Positions 1-13,860 of a stretch of DNA of 64,000 nt are shown one piece after another. This DNA is from Sapria himalayana (lineage: Eukaryota; Streptophyta; Magnoliopsida; Malpighiales; Rafflesiaceae): assembly GCA_029783825.1 (NCBI GenBank), contig JAREIK010000374.1, positions 97,468-161,467 of the forward strand, read 5' to 3'. The notes under the pieces were generated by a model. That model had not been told where the DNA came from and searched no databases. It was given only the letters and a program-made list of their open reading frames with translations. Within the stretch, counting starts at the first letter, position 1. The number at the start of each line of letters is the position of its first letter. A program made the translations under genes and the position numbers.

Positions 1-1085
1 ATATCACAATTTTGGCAGAATGGTGGATAGCTAAACGGTGGATAGCTAAACGGACAATATGTATTCTGTCTTTTCCTTGCAGAATCTTAAAGGGGAGAAT
101 TCGCTAATTCTGTGGAGCTTGCCTTATGTTGTATAAGTTTAATCAAGAATAAGGGTAGTAGGGTGTTAAATTCTGGTAGGCAAGGTCTTTGTTTTTTTGT
201 TTTCTCTTTGGTTTTGTTATAGGTTCGACAGTGAATACACGAGGAAGGTAGAGGGATGGAATCATGAGAAGATTAGAGCCAGACGCATGGGGAAAAGGAG
301 GGATAGAGGTCTATCCACAAGGGAAGCACTAAGCTGCTGCTAAAGAGTCTCCAGTGAGAATGCTGCTGTTGTCTAAAACTTGTGAAAGAGCCTCCAGGGA
401 TGCTGATAAAACTGCTTCCATAAATATGCAGTGACAATATCAAATCTGTTGCTGTCTGTTGCGGCCAAATTCTGGTAGGCAAGGTCTTTGTTTTTTTGTT
501 TTCTCTTTGGTTTTGTTATAGGTTAAATAGTGAATACATGAGGAAGGTAGACGGCTGGAATCATGGGAAGATTAGAGCCAGACGCACGGGGAAAAGGAGG
601 GATAGAGGTCTGTCCACAAGGGCAGCACTAAGCTGCTGCTAAAGAGTCTCCAGTGAGGATGCTGCTGCTGTCTAAAACTTGTGAAAGAGCCTCCAGAGAT
701 GCTGATAAAACTGCTTCCATAAATATGCAGTGACAATATCAAATAAAGAGCCTCTACTGAGTACATATCATGGAAAATTTGTTGCTATCTGTTGCAGCCA
801 AAGCACATGTAGAGAGCTCCCTGTTGCTGCCATGAGATCTCCTGCTGTTGAGACGAATATGCCCGCTAGTGTGGAAAGACTTTCTGCTGTTCACGGTTAT
901 ATAATAAGGAAGAATCATACAGAGAGCGGTTACTGCTTCAGCTAATCCTAAGAAAATGATAACTTCTCTGAATTATTGACTAGGGTATTGCTTTGTAAAT
1001 AGTCTATCTTTTAAGTTTTCTGAAGCTGTAAAGGTTTTCCTCTGCCTACAAGTGAGGGATATGTTTTCTTTAATAAATGATAAAA
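1..1085. other. Unique-looking flank left of the satellite
   Basis: This is ordinary-complexity DNA before the satellite begins. I see no convincing gene. The short open frames here (for example 273-482 and 572-766 on the minus strand) lie inside a tandem duplication and match nothing I recognise. A purine run at 89-98 (AAAGGGGAGA) followed by a TG-initiated segment at 165 resembles the polypurine tract and LTR start of a retrotransposon, but I cannot find the rest of such an element. The junction to the satellite is an A/T homopolymer stretch at about 1,088-1,108. Confidence 0.4.
168..765. repeat. Tandem duplication, 299-bp unit, two copies
   Basis: Copy 1 (168-466) and copy 2 (467 to about 765) start with the same AAATTCTGGTAGGCAAGG block and are nearly identical over about 275 bp, differing at scattered single bases. 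Copy 2 has about 33 extra bases after position 744 that are absent from copy 1; the following GTTGC..GCAGCCAAA tail is again shared. The unit is not a simple repeat. It may be part of a retroelement LTR or leader. No function is assigned. Confidence 0.85.
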
Positions 1086-1650
1086 GCTTTTTTTTTTTAA
1101 AAAAAAATATATCTATATGTCTACGTTTCTATGTTTCTATGTGTCTATTTGTCTATGTCTCTATATGTCAATGTGCCTATGTGTTATTGTGTCTATGTGT
1201 CTATGTATCTATGTATTTATCTATCAATCTATCTATATAATTGTCAATCTATATATCTATCTGTTTATCTATCTATCTATCTACCTATCTATCTATTTGT
1301 CATTTGTATATCTATCAATATTTCTAATTATCTATCGATCTACATGTTTATATATCTATTTATTTATTTTACTATCTATCTATATCTTTCTATTTGTCTA
1401 TCTGTCTATTTGTCTCTCTATCTAGGTTTGTATCTGTTGATTTATCTATCTGTCTATTAGTCTATCTGTCTATCTATTAAATTGTCTATCTAACTATCTT
1501 TCAATCTGTCTTTTCACTATCTTTGTATTCATCTATTAAACTATATATCTATTTATCAATCTATATATCTATATGTCTATCTATCTAACTTTTTATCTAT
1601 ATATCTATCTTTCTATCTTTCTTTTTATTTGTCTATATGTGTCTCTATTT

Positions 1651-2805
1651 ATATATATATATATATATATTAATATATAAGTCTATTAGACTATGTAGTA
1701 ATTTATCTATCTATCTATCTATCTATTGATCAATCTATCTATCTATCTAATTATTTATTTGTTTATCTATCTATAGTTTATCTTATTATCTTTCTATGAA
1801 TTTACTATCTATCTATTTATCTATCTGACTATCTATTTATCTGTGTATCTATTTATCTATCTATATGTCTATCTAAATATCTATCTATATGTCTACCTAT
1901 CTAATTGTATATATGTCTATATGTCAATCTATCTATCTATGTAACTATCTATCTGTCTAACTATCTAACCATCTAACTATCTAACTATCTTTTTGTCTAT
2001 AAGTCTTTGAGTCTATTAGTCATTCTACCTATATATATATATATATATTAATATATAAGTCTATTAGACTATGTAGTAATTTATCTATCTATCTATCTAT
2101 TGATCAATCAATCTATCTATCTAATTATTTATTTGTTTATCTATCTATAGTTTATCTTATTATCTTTCTATGAATTTACTATCTATCTATTTATCTATCT
2201 GACTATCTATTTATCTGTGTATCTATTTATCTATCTATATGTCTATCTAAATATCTATCTATATGTCTACCTATCTAATTGTATATATGTCTATATGTCA
2301 ATCTATCTATCTATGTAACTATCTATCTGTCTAACTATCTAACCATCTAACTATCTAACTATCTTTTTGTCTATAAGTCTTTGAGTCTATTAGTCATTCT
2401 ACCTATATATATATATATATTAATATATAAGTCTATTAGACTATGTAGTAATTTATCTATCTATCTATCTATTGATCAATCTATCTATCTATCTAATTAT
2501 TTATTTGTTTATCTATCTATAGTTTATCTTATTATCTTTCTATGAATTTACTATCTATCTATTTATCTATCTGACTATCTATTTATCTGTGTATCTATTT
2601 ATCTATCTATATGTCTATCTAAATATCTATCTATATGTCTACCTATCTAATTGTATATATGTCTATATGTCAATCTATCTATCTATCTATGTAACTATCT
2701 ATCTGTCTAACTATCTAACCATCTAACTATCTAACTATCTTTTTGTCTATAAGTCTTTCGATCTATTAGTCATTCTACCTATATATATATATATATATAT
2801 CTATT
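1651..2805. repeat. Three tandem copies of a ~375-bp higher-order unit in the TATC array
   Basis: The marker GTCTATTAGACTATGTAGTAA occurs at 1,681, 2,059 and 2,431, giving periods of 378 and 372 bp. The three copies are close to identical, including irregular parts such as TATGAATTTACTATC and CTTTTTGTCTATAAGTC, and each is bounded by an (AT)n run. The differences are mostly a tetranucleotide gained or lost. Such high identity inside an otherwise heavily mutated array means recent amplification. Confidence 0.92.
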
Positions 2806-3255
2806 AGTCTATCTAATTGTCTATTTGTATATATCTATCTATTTATCTATTTAACTATCAAATTATCTATCAGTCTATCAGTTTATAAGTCTTCTTGTCT
2901 ATTTATTTATCTATTTATCTTTATATTTTTTTTATCTATATATCTATCTATTTGTCTATCTATCTATCTATTTGTGTATCTATCTATCTATTTATATACA
3001 TATCTATCTATTTATTTATCTGTCTAATGGACTATTTGTCCAAATGACTTTCTAACTATTTGTCGATCATGTTATATATCTATATATGTATTTTCTATAT
3101 GTCTATTTGTCTATCTATCTATCTTTCTATTTATCTATCTATTTATCTATGTGTCTAACAATCTATCTGTCTATCTGGCTATATATCTTTATCTCTAACA
3201 ATCTAACTTTATATTTTTTATCAGTCTAATAGTCTATCTATTTATCTATCTATCT

Positions 3256-3355
<100 letters not shown>

Positions 3356-6059
3356 ATGTGTATATCTATCTTATTTTCTATCTATCTATTTGTATATCTA
3401 TATATCTATCTTTATATCTATCTATCTATTTATCTATATATCTTTCAATCTATATATCTATTATATATATATCTATCTACCTGTCTATATATCTATGTAT
3501 TTGTCTATATGTCAATCTTTCTATCTCTCTATCTACATTTATGTTTATCAGTCTATAAGTCTATGTGTCTATATATCTATTTATCTATCTAACTAATTAT
3601 CTATATGTCTATCTATCTATCTATCTGTAAATCTATCTATCTGTAAATCTATCTATCTATATTTCTCTCTATATGTTTATCTATCTATCTATCAATATGT
3701 TTATCTACATATCTATCTATCAGCCTATCTATCTATAAGTCTATCTATCTATTTATCTATATATCTATATGTATATCTATCAATCTATATAACTATCCTA
3801 CTATTTTTCATTCTATCTATCTATCTATCAAACTATCATACTCTCTTTCTATCTTTTAGTATATCAGTCAATCTGTCTATATATATAAATATCCTTCTGA
3901 CAATCTCTATATGTATCAATTTGTATGTCTGTCTATCTATCTGTCTATCTACCCTTCTATCTAGGAATCTATTTATCTATATGTCTATCTATCTATCTTT
4001 CTATTTATCTATCTATCTTAATATCTTTTTATCTATCTATGTGTCTATCAATCTATCTATCTATTATTATATATATCTATATATTTATCAATCTATCTAT
4101 CTATCAATTTGTCTATCTATCTATTTGTCTACTATCTATCCGTCAATCAATCAATCTATCTATCTATATATCTCTCTCACTTTATCTATCTTTTTGTATA
4201 TCAGTCTATAAGTCAATGTGTCTATCTTTCTATTTATCTGTCAATCTCTCTATCTTTTTATATGTCTTTTTGCCTAACTACTTATATGTCTATATTTTTA
4301 TTTATATATTAATAAATCTATTTAACTATCTATCTATATATTTGTCAATATGTATAACTTTCTATTTTATTATTTTTTATTTGTCTATAAATATATTTGT
4401 CTATCAATAACTCTAATAATCTATAAATTTATCTATATGTTTATCTTTATATCTTAATATTTCACTAAATAACTAAAAATCTATTTGTTTATCTATCCAT
4501 CTACCTATTTATCTATCTGCCTAACTATTTAACTATCTTTTTGACCTTTCAGTCCATTAGTCTCTCAATCTCTATATCTATCTATATAAGTATTTACATA
4601 TTTATTTGAGTATCTGACTATCAAAAATTTATTTATATGTCTATATATCTATTTGTTGATCTATCAGTCTATGTATGTATGTATCTATCTATCTATTTGT
4701 CTATCAATCTATATATCAATCTATCTTTCTTTCTTTATATCTATATGTGTATATGTCAATTTGTTTATTTATATATCTATAAATCTATATATATATATAT
4801 ATCTCTATATGTCTATCTATATGTCTATTTAATTGACTTTCTTTCTATCTATTTTATTGTCTATCTATCTATTTATCTATGTGTCTATCTATCAAACTAT
4901 CTAGCTGCCTATTAGTCTATTTGTCTAATTTTCTATCTAGTTTTTGTCTATTTATTTTTATCTTTATGTGTCTATGTGTATATCTATCTATTTATCTATC
5001 TAATTTTTTATTTATCTATCTTTCTATCTTATGTTTTTTTATCTATCTATTTTTCTATCTTTCTATGTATCTATCTATCTATCTATCTATTTGTGTCATT
5101 GTCTATCTATTTATGTTTCTATGTGTCTATCTAGCTATCTATTTGCCTAACTATGTATGTATGTATCTATCTGCCTATTTGTCTCTCTATCATTTTGTAT
5201 ATCTATCTATCTATCTATATATGTATTTTTATTTCTAATTATATGTCTATTTGTCTATCTGTCTATATATCCATCTATTAATCTATTTTACTATCTATCT
5301 ATTTATCTATCTATCTTTCTATTTATATGTCTATATGCATATCTAACTAACTAACTAACTATCTATCTATATGTTTGTTATATGTTTACCTATCTATCTA
5401 TCTATTTGTATATATGCCTATCTGTCAATCTATCTATTTATGTATCTATCTCTCGATCTATCTATCTATCTAACTTTCTAACTAGCTTTCTATCTATCAA
5501 TCTATTAATCTATCAACCAATCAATCTATCAATCTATCAATCTATCTATATATCTATATTTTTATCTATTTATATATCGATCTGTTTCTATCTATTTTTC
5601 TTACTATCTATATGTATATCTATCTTTATGTTTATTAGTCTATCAATTTATAAGTCTATTTTCCTATTAATTTATCTATCTGTCTATTTTTCTATTTTTC
5701 TATCTATCCAAGTATTTATCTACTTATCTTTGTAACTCTCTATCTGTCTATTACTATGTCTATCTATCTATATATCTATATTTCTAAATATCTATTTGTC
5801 TATCTATCTATATGTCTATTTATCTATCTAAATATCTATATATATGTCAATCTATCTTTCTATATTTCTATCCTCTATCTATCTTTCTGTCTATTAGTCT
5901 ATCTGTCTAACTTTTGATATATTTAACTATCTATCTACTTATTTGTTAATCTATCTTTTTGTCTAACTATATATTTATCTATTTATCTATCTTTTTGTCT
6001 ATCTATCTATCTGTTTATCTATATTTTTTTCTATCTATCTAAGTGTCTAATATCTATCT

Positions 6060-8660
6060 CTAATTCTGTATATATGACTATTTTTCTATTTGACTTTTTC
6101 TCTATCTATCTATTTGTATCTATCAGTCAATCAATCAATATATCTATCTATCTATCTATTTATCTATCTATCTATATGTTTATCTATTTATCTATCTATT
6201 TGTCTATATATTTATCTATATATTTTAATAGTTGTATATATACGTTTTGTATTTCTATCTATCTATCTATCTGTCTATCTGTATATCATTCTATCTATCT
6301 ATCTTTATTCTATCTATCTATAAATCACTTTATCTACATATCTATCTATTTTTCTAGTTGTTTTTCTATCTATCTATTTATCTATATTTCGATATGTTTA
6401 TCTATCTATCCAACTTTTTGTTTATATACCTATATTTCAATCTATTTATCTTTTAGTCTATCTACATATTTAACTATCTAATTATGTTTTTGTCTATAAA
6501 TCTATAAGTCAATTTGTATATCTGTGTATGTATATAACTATCTATCTATCCATAAAATCTAACTATCTGCATATCTATATATTTTCATTTTTTTATATTT
6601 ATCAATCAATCAATCTATTTATTTAACTATCTATATATCTGTATATCTATCTATTTATATCAATTTATCTATCGATCATTCTATTTGTATATCTAATTAT
6701 ATAAGTATCTATCTATCTTTCTATCTATCTGTCTATTTATTTATCTATCTCTCATCTATCTGTCTATCTGTCTATATGTCTGTCTATCTATTAGCTTATC
6801 TACCCATCTATATAACTTTCTATTTGTCTATCTACCTATAAGTATATCTATTTGTCTCAATTTCTAACTATCTATCTATTTATATGTCTATCTATTGATC
6901 TGTCTATCTATCAATCTCTCTAACTAACTAATTATCTTTCTATATATGAATTTATCTATCTATCTATTTATCTGTCTATCAAACTATCTATCTATCTATA
7001 TACCAGTCTATCTATCTATCTACTTGTCTATCTAGATATCTATCTATCTATCTATCTATCTAATGATCTATCTAACAATCTAATTTTCTGTCTATATGTC
7101 TATGTAATTATCTATATATTTGCTTATTAATGTTTTTGGTTATCTCTCTATCTAACGAACTAACTATCTATCTATATATCAAGATGCCAATATGTCTATA
7201 AAACTATCTGTCTATCTTTTTATCTTCATATATATGGATATGTCTATCATTATATCTGTCGATCAATCTATCTATCCTATTTATCTATCAAATTATCTTT
7301 CTATCTATATATTTGTCTATCTGTCTATCTATCTATCTATTTATCTATCTAATTATATTACTATCTATCTAACTATCTATTTATATATGTTTGTATGTAT
7401 CTTTTTATTTATCTATTTATTTATATATTTGTCTATATATTTTATTATCTACCTATTTTACTATATGTATATTTGTATATATGCTTTTTGTTTTTCTATC
7501 TATCTATCTTTTTTTTTCTATTAATCTATCTGTCTATCTATCCATCCCTCTATCTATCTTTCTTTATATCTATCTGTCAATCAATCTGTCTATCTATCTA
7601 TCTATTTTTTTAGTTGTTTATCTATCTATCTATTGATCTATATTTTTATATCTTTATCTATCTATCTATCTATCATTTTGTTTATATTCCTATAAGTCGA
7701 TCTATTTATCTTTTAGGCTATCTTCCTCTTTAACTGTCTAATTGTGTTTTGTCTATCTATCTATAAGTTAATCTATATATCTATGTATGTATATATCTAT
7801 CTATCTATCAATTCATTGATCTTACTATATGCTTATCTATATATTTTCATTTTTTTCTATTTATCAATCTATCTATATATCTATTTATCTAACTATTTAT
7901 GTGCTTAACTATCTATATAACTATCTATCAATCAATTTATATCAGTTTATCTATCAATCTTTCTATTTGCAGATCTATTTATCTATGTATCTATCTATCA
8001 TTCAATCTATCTGTCTATCTATCTATTTATCTATTTATGTATCTATCTATTTGCCTAACTATCAACTATCTAGCTATTTATATACATATCAATCGATTTG
8101 TTTATCTATCTATCTAACTAACTATCTATATATCTATATACCTATCTATCTATCTTTTTGACTATAAAGATATCTATTTATCTATCAATCTTTCTATCTT
8201 TCTATCTAGCTATCTATTTTTCTATCTATATGTCTATGTAATTATCTTCTTATCTGCTTATTTATCTTTTTATTTATCTCTCTATCTGACTATTTGTCAA
8301 TCTATCTATATGTCAATATGCCAATATATCTAGCTGTCTATCTGTCTCTCTGTCTATCTGCCTATCTTCATATCTATGGATCTGTCTATCATTCTATCTA
8401 TCTATCAGTCTATCTATCTATTTATCTATCAAATTGTCTATCTATCTGTCTATCTATATATCTATCTATCTATTTTTATTTTTATCTTTCTATCTATATA
8501 TTTATATATGTTTCTATGTATCTTTCTATATATTTTTTTACATATCTTTCTATCTACATATCTATCTATTTGTCTCTCTATGTATCTATCTATCTTAATA
8601 TTAATTTATCTGTCTATCTATCTATTTGTCTATCTGTATATTTCTTTATCTACTTGTCTA
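6060..8660. repeat. Higher-order duplication, ~1.1-1.26-kb period, in the TATC array
   Basis: Irregular marker words recur in the same order. ATTTTCATTTTTT occurs at about 6,581 and 7,843 (offset 1,262), with shared flanking words such as TTTATCTTTTAG and CTAATT.TGTTTTTGTC. A second set recurs at about 7,098 and 8,232 (GTCTATGTAATTATC, offset 1,134), along with the GATGCCAATATG / ATATGCCAATAT and CTTCATAT.TATGGAT words. The array therefore grew by copying segments of more than 1 kb as well as by slippage. Copies are diverged by roughly one base in five to ten by eye. Confidence 0.8.
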
Positions 8661-9164
8661 TCTATCTATTTTTTTTAAAAAAATTTTATTTTATTAATAA
8701 TAACCATCTCTTTTGGTAGAGGAATACCGTTAATATAAACTATCATCTACCCTTAGCCATTTTACACCCATTCTTCAAATAAAGATAAATTACATTTAAC
8801 CAATCTAATAAAGTGTAATTTTATTTGTGCTATGGCTATGTTATTCTATGTCTCTTATCTTTACCTTTTTGTGCATGGAAGTATTCCTTCTGAATGCCAA
8901 TGGCTATCTTTATGATGGTAGCAAATCCATTGTCTTGCTTTCTCAATCTTTCGATGAGTATAATAAGCTTTATCTTGCTTCTTTCTATGTTTCTGTGCTT
9001 CTCTAGTGTCTTGTGTCTTTTAAATCTACATCTTTGAATCTCCCTCCAGCATTTTCTAGCTAGCTCGAGTCTTGAGTCATCTCGTGCCTTCTTTAATCTC
9101 TAGCTGGGTTTTTGAGCATTTCTATAAGCTTTCCTCCCAAGTGTTTATTGTTGATTGCTGTTAA

Positions 9165-9365
9165 TTATATCCAGATTGACCATTCACCTGCAAGTTTTCT
9201 ATCCTGCACAAGATAAATTGTATCATACACGTAATTGAACCCTTTATCCACCCTTCCCTGTACAAACCAAATTAGTAATTGGCTTGATACTTCAGGAACC
9301 GATCCATTGCTGTTCAGATTGTTTGAGGTGTTCTGGCTTCTTCCATCTTTTTGTTTTTCATTCAT
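9165..9365 (-). other. Short open frame in the LINE-like block, unrecognised
   Basis: A 66-codon minus-strand frame lies downstream of the RNase H fragment. It contains a passage (WFVQGRVDKGFNYVYDTIYL) with protein-like composition, unlike the repeat-derived frames elsewhere. I do not recognise a domain. It could be part of the element's 3' region or chance. Confidence 0.2.
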
Positions 9366-9856
9366 TCACTATCTTCTTTAACTTTTACAGGCTACACCTA
9401 TATATTACAGACTTCCAACAAACAACCAGGAACAGACCTCTAGCAACACCCATTTAAAGAAACAGACTTCTAGCAACACACACTTAATATCACAGACTTC
9501 CATAAAATATAGCACAGACTTCCAGCTACCAGACTCTATATAATACCAACTTTTAACAATATCATTTAAACAGAACTAGCCTTCCATTCAGTATAATTCA
9601 CCGAGCTAAGGACTGAAGGTATGCAGATTCATTTGTACCTACAGAACATACTACATATCTATACATCCATTACCTTTTCCCGAGCCAATCCCCTTATGTT
9701 ATTTCAGATTAGTTTCGGTTTCTTCTTTCATTTCTACCTGTAGAACAAAAAAATAGAAAAACAATGCATACAAAAGCCACTTACCTTATCTCGATCACCC
9801 CTCAGGACCAGGGTGATCAATTATACAGTCTTATTTGCCTATTTGAATGGCAAGTT

Positions 9857-10270
9857 CTAATTAATATTTTTATTCTTTCTAATATAAGGAAAATCCTTAC
9901 TATCAAGTTTTAATATTCTAGTAAATTTTTTTGGAAAACTCTCTTCATTATAATTATGATCACCTTTCTTTCTTCCCTCTTTAGCTAATATATCCACTAA
10001 TGCATTCGCTTCTCTGAAAATGTGCTTTATAGAAAAGTGTAGAAAGATCATATCATGTAGAATATCCTATATGTCATCTTCATGTTTCAACATCTTTGTC
10101 TGCTTTGTGATTAAATTTACAACAATTTTCGAATCTATTTGAATATCTATATTTTTAATTTCTAATTTTCTACATAACTTAATTCCCTCTCTTAAAGGTA
10201 ATATCTCAGCATGAATGGCCGAGGATGCTTGCATCTTTCTACTGAAGGCTAATATTAGCCCTCCTTTCGA
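9857..10270 (-). pseudogene. RNase H domain fragment (RVT_3 type), LINE-derived, broken
   Basis: The minus strand from 10,266 to 9,857 encodes most of a ribonuclease H domain, which in LINEs removes the RNA strand of the RNA-DNA hybrid during reverse transcription. In order it shows GGLILAFSRK, an Ala-Glu pair with the catalytic-type Glu (AEILPLREG), an IDSK block with the catalytic-type Asp, and HIFREANALVDILAKEG, which matches the family's H-x-x-REAN-x-x-(V/A)D-x-LAK signature. An in-frame TAG at 10,067-10,069 interrupts it. The first catalytic Asp lies upstream of the truncation and is missing. The longest open remnant starts at the Met at 10,051. About 20 residues after the LAK motif resemble no known tail. 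It is a decayed remnant. The domain identification is firm; its origin from a LINE rather than a cellular RVT_3 gene is inferred. Confidence 0.8.
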
Positions 10271-13200
10271 ATCTCTATCTATCTATTTATATATCTATAT
10301 ATTTATCAATATATATATTTGTCTATCTATCTATATGTCTATCTGTATATTTTTTTTATTTATATATCAAGCTATCAATTTATTTGTCTATCAATTTATC
10401 TATCTATCTATCAGTCTATCTGTCTATCTATCAGTATATATATCTGTTAATCTATATATCTGTCAATCTTTTATTCTATCTATCTATTTGTCTATCTTTT
10501 TATCTATCAATCTATCTATGGTTCTATGTGTCAATGAGTTTATATGTATATGTGTCTATGTGTCTATGTTACTATATATCTATCTGATATCTATATATCT
10601 ATTTTTCTTTCTTTCTTTCTTTCTTTCTATCTGCATATATTTTATCTATTTTCCAAAGTGTATATTTTTCTATGTATATTTTTTTCTGTTTATATTTATA
10701 TTTCTATCTACGTGACTATGTGTATATCTATTAATTTTAATATATATCTATCTGTATATCTATCTATTTTTTGTTTTGTCTATTATGTATCTATCTTTTC
10801 ATCTGTCTATCTATCTGTTTGTCTATCTATACATTTGTTTCTTTCAATCACTCTATTCATCTATTAGACTATTAGTCTATCTATCTAATTATCTATCTTT
10901 CTATATGTCTATCAGTCTATTTTCTATTTATATATCTATTTTTTATCTTTCTATTTGTCTATTTCTATCTCTATTCATCTCTCTCTATGTATCTTTTATT
11001 ATATAAATCTATTAGACTATGTGTCTATCTAACTATTTTCCATACTATCTATCTATCTATCTATCTGTGTATCTATCAATCTGTGTAACTATCTATATGT
11101 TTATTTGTATATCTATATATATAACAATATATCTATATATTTATGTTTCAATGTAACTGTCTATATGTCTATCTATCTTTATATATATTTGTGTATATAT
11201 CTATCTATATATCTATTTATTTGTTTATCTATCAATCTACCTAACTATTTTTCTAACAATCTATCAATTCAAAATTTTTCTATCTATTTATTTTATATCT
11301 AATTTTATGTCTATCTTTCTTTCTATTTTTCTTTCTATGTATCTATCTATCTATCTGTCTGTCTATCTATCTGTGTATCTATCTATTTGCCTATTTAGAT
11401 TTAAATCTATCTTTCAATTTGTCTATTTATTTATCTAACTTTCTATTTGTCAATCTATCCATTTATTTATCTATCTTTCTATTTGTCTATTGGCCTATCT
11501 ATCTATCTATATATCTATGTGTCTATCTATCTATTTGTCTATATATCTATCGATGTATCTATCTATCTACCTATTTGTATATCTATTTATTTGTCTATCT
11601 GTTTGTCTATTTCTCTATCTATCTGTCTATTAGTATATCTATCTATCTTTGTATATGTCTATCTATTTATCTATCTTTTGCCTATATATTTATCTATGTA
11701 TCTATCAATCTATAGATCTATCTTTCTAACTCTATATTTATCTATCTATATTTCCTCCTATTTTTCTATTTTCCTTTTTTTATCAATCTATCTGTATATC
11801 TATCTATTTATTATTCAATCTATTTATCTATCTATTTATCTAAGATTCTATCTATCTATCTATATCTTTATATTTATCTATCTATCTGTCTTTTTGTCAA
11901 TATATTTACCTATCTATTTGTCTATTTATTTATATGTCTGTATCTTTATTTTTCTTTTTTTCTATCTATCTATATATCTATCTATTTGTCTATTTGTCAA
12001 TCTATCTATTTCTATATTTGTCTATATATCTATTTATTTATTTGTATCTATCTATATGTTTTCCTATCTATCTAAATATAGATATACCTATCCATCATAC
12101 TATCTATCTATCTATTAGTCTATTTGTCTAACTCTCTCTCTCTCTCTCTCTATCCATCTATTTGTCTATATATCTGTCTAGTTATCTTTCTATCTATCTG
12201 TCTATGTATCTATCTATTTGTCTTTTTGACTATCTATCTCTCTATCTATCAACCTATCTATTTTTATATCGATGTGTCTATTTGTCTATTTATCTATCTA
12301 TCTTTCTATCTATCTATCTATCTATCTATTTATCTATATGTCTAACTATCAATATATCTATCTATCTATTTGTCTATATTTTTTGTCTATCTATCTGTGT
12401 ATATTTCTTTATATATATATCTATCTATTTTTCTATCTATCTATCTATATATAAATCTATATGTATATCTATTTATCTATCTATATATCTTACACTCTTT
12501 TTGTCGATCTATCTCTCTATCTATCTATCTATCTCTTTATCAATGTATATATTCATCTATATAATTATCTATTAATCTATCTTTCTATCTGCCTACTACC
12601 TAATTGTGTACCTATTTTACTACCCGCCTAACTGCCTGCCTATCTTTCTATGTATCTATCAATCTGTCTTTATATTTATCTATCTAGCAATCTATCTGTT
12701 TGTCTTATTATTTATCTATCTATCTGTCTATCTGTGAGTTTGTTTGTCTTATCTACCTATTTATCTATCTATCTCTAATTCTATATATTTATCTATCTAT
12801 TTGTCTATCTATTTGTATAACTACTTGTCTAACTATCTATCTAATATCTGCCAATCTATTTTTCTATCTATTTATTTATCTATCTGGCGATATATTTGTA
12901 TATCTATCTTTCTTTCTTTCTTTCTCTTTTCTATCTTTTTATCTATCTATCTATCTATCTATCTATTTATCTATCTGTCAATCTATTTGTATATATGTAT
13001 ATTTATCTATTTATTTATCTAACTATTTGTATATCTATCAATCTATGTATAAATCTATCTATCTATTTATCATTCTGTCAATCTTTCTATCTATCCTTCT
13101 TTTTATCTATTAATCTATTTATCAATTTTTATAACAATCTATTTTTCAATTTATATATAAAACTATCAATCAATCAATCTATCTATCTGTCTATTAATGT

Positions 13201-13860
13201 CTATATAAATTTTTCTATCAAAATATCTAAATGATATATATATCTATCTATCTTCCTATCTTTCTTTCTTTCTATGTATCTATCATCTATATTTCTATCT
13301 ATCTATCTATCTATATGCTTGTCTGTCTATCTATCTATATATCTTTCTAACTATCTATTTGTCTATCTATTTTTCTATCTATCTATCTAACTATTTACCT
13401 ATTAATCTATCTATCTGTATGACTATCTAATGGTCTATCTATCTATCTATCTATCTATTAGTTTATATATCTTTCTATATATTTCTCTATCTATCTATTT
13501 GTCTAATAATCTATCTATATATATATCTATATATCTATCTATATTTCTATCTATCTGCTTGTCTATCTTTGTCTCTCTATATATCTATCTATCTTTCTTT
13601 CTATCTTTCTTTCTTTTTATCTTTCTATCTATATGTCAATATATCTGTCTATATATCTATTTATCTATCTATTTATCTATATATCTATCCACATATCTAA
13701 CTTTCTATCTATTTATCTATTTATTTATCTATCTATCTACATATCTTTGTATCTATCTAATGATTTATCAAATTTACTATTTATATATCTATCTATTTGT
13801 CTATCTATCTATCTATAATTCTATCTATCTATCTATTTGTTTATATATCTATAAATCTCT
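10271..13860. repeat. Degenerate (TATC)n satellite array, block 2
   Basis: This continues block 1 on the same strand after the LINE-like insertion, with the same TCTA-based 4-bp register. Local sub-repeats include (TTTC)n at about 10,602-10,628 and 12,908-12,924 and (CT)n at about 12,133-12,152. No gene is visible; the long open frames are Tyr-Leu-Ser-Ile artefacts. Confidence 0.95.

Larger units (their letters stand above)
8671..10270 (-). mobile_element. Probable 5'-truncated non-LTR (LINE) retrotransposon insertion in the array
   Basis: A 1.6-kb block of normal-complexity DNA sits inside the TATC array with satellite directly on both sides. On the minus strand its upstream end (near 10,268) enters in mid-domain into an RNase H fold like that at the end of plant LINE ORF2 proteins. 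Its downstream end, at the low coordinate, is an oligo-T run on the + strand (8,671-8,678), which would be a short 3' poly(A) on the minus strand. A truncated 5' end plus a 3' A-tail is the usual LINE pattern. Apart from the RNase H fragment I recognise nothing in 8,700-9,850. The target duplication cannot be checked because both flanks are TATC repeat. The alternative is a fragment of a host gene with an RNase H (RVT_3) domain. Confidence 0.6.
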
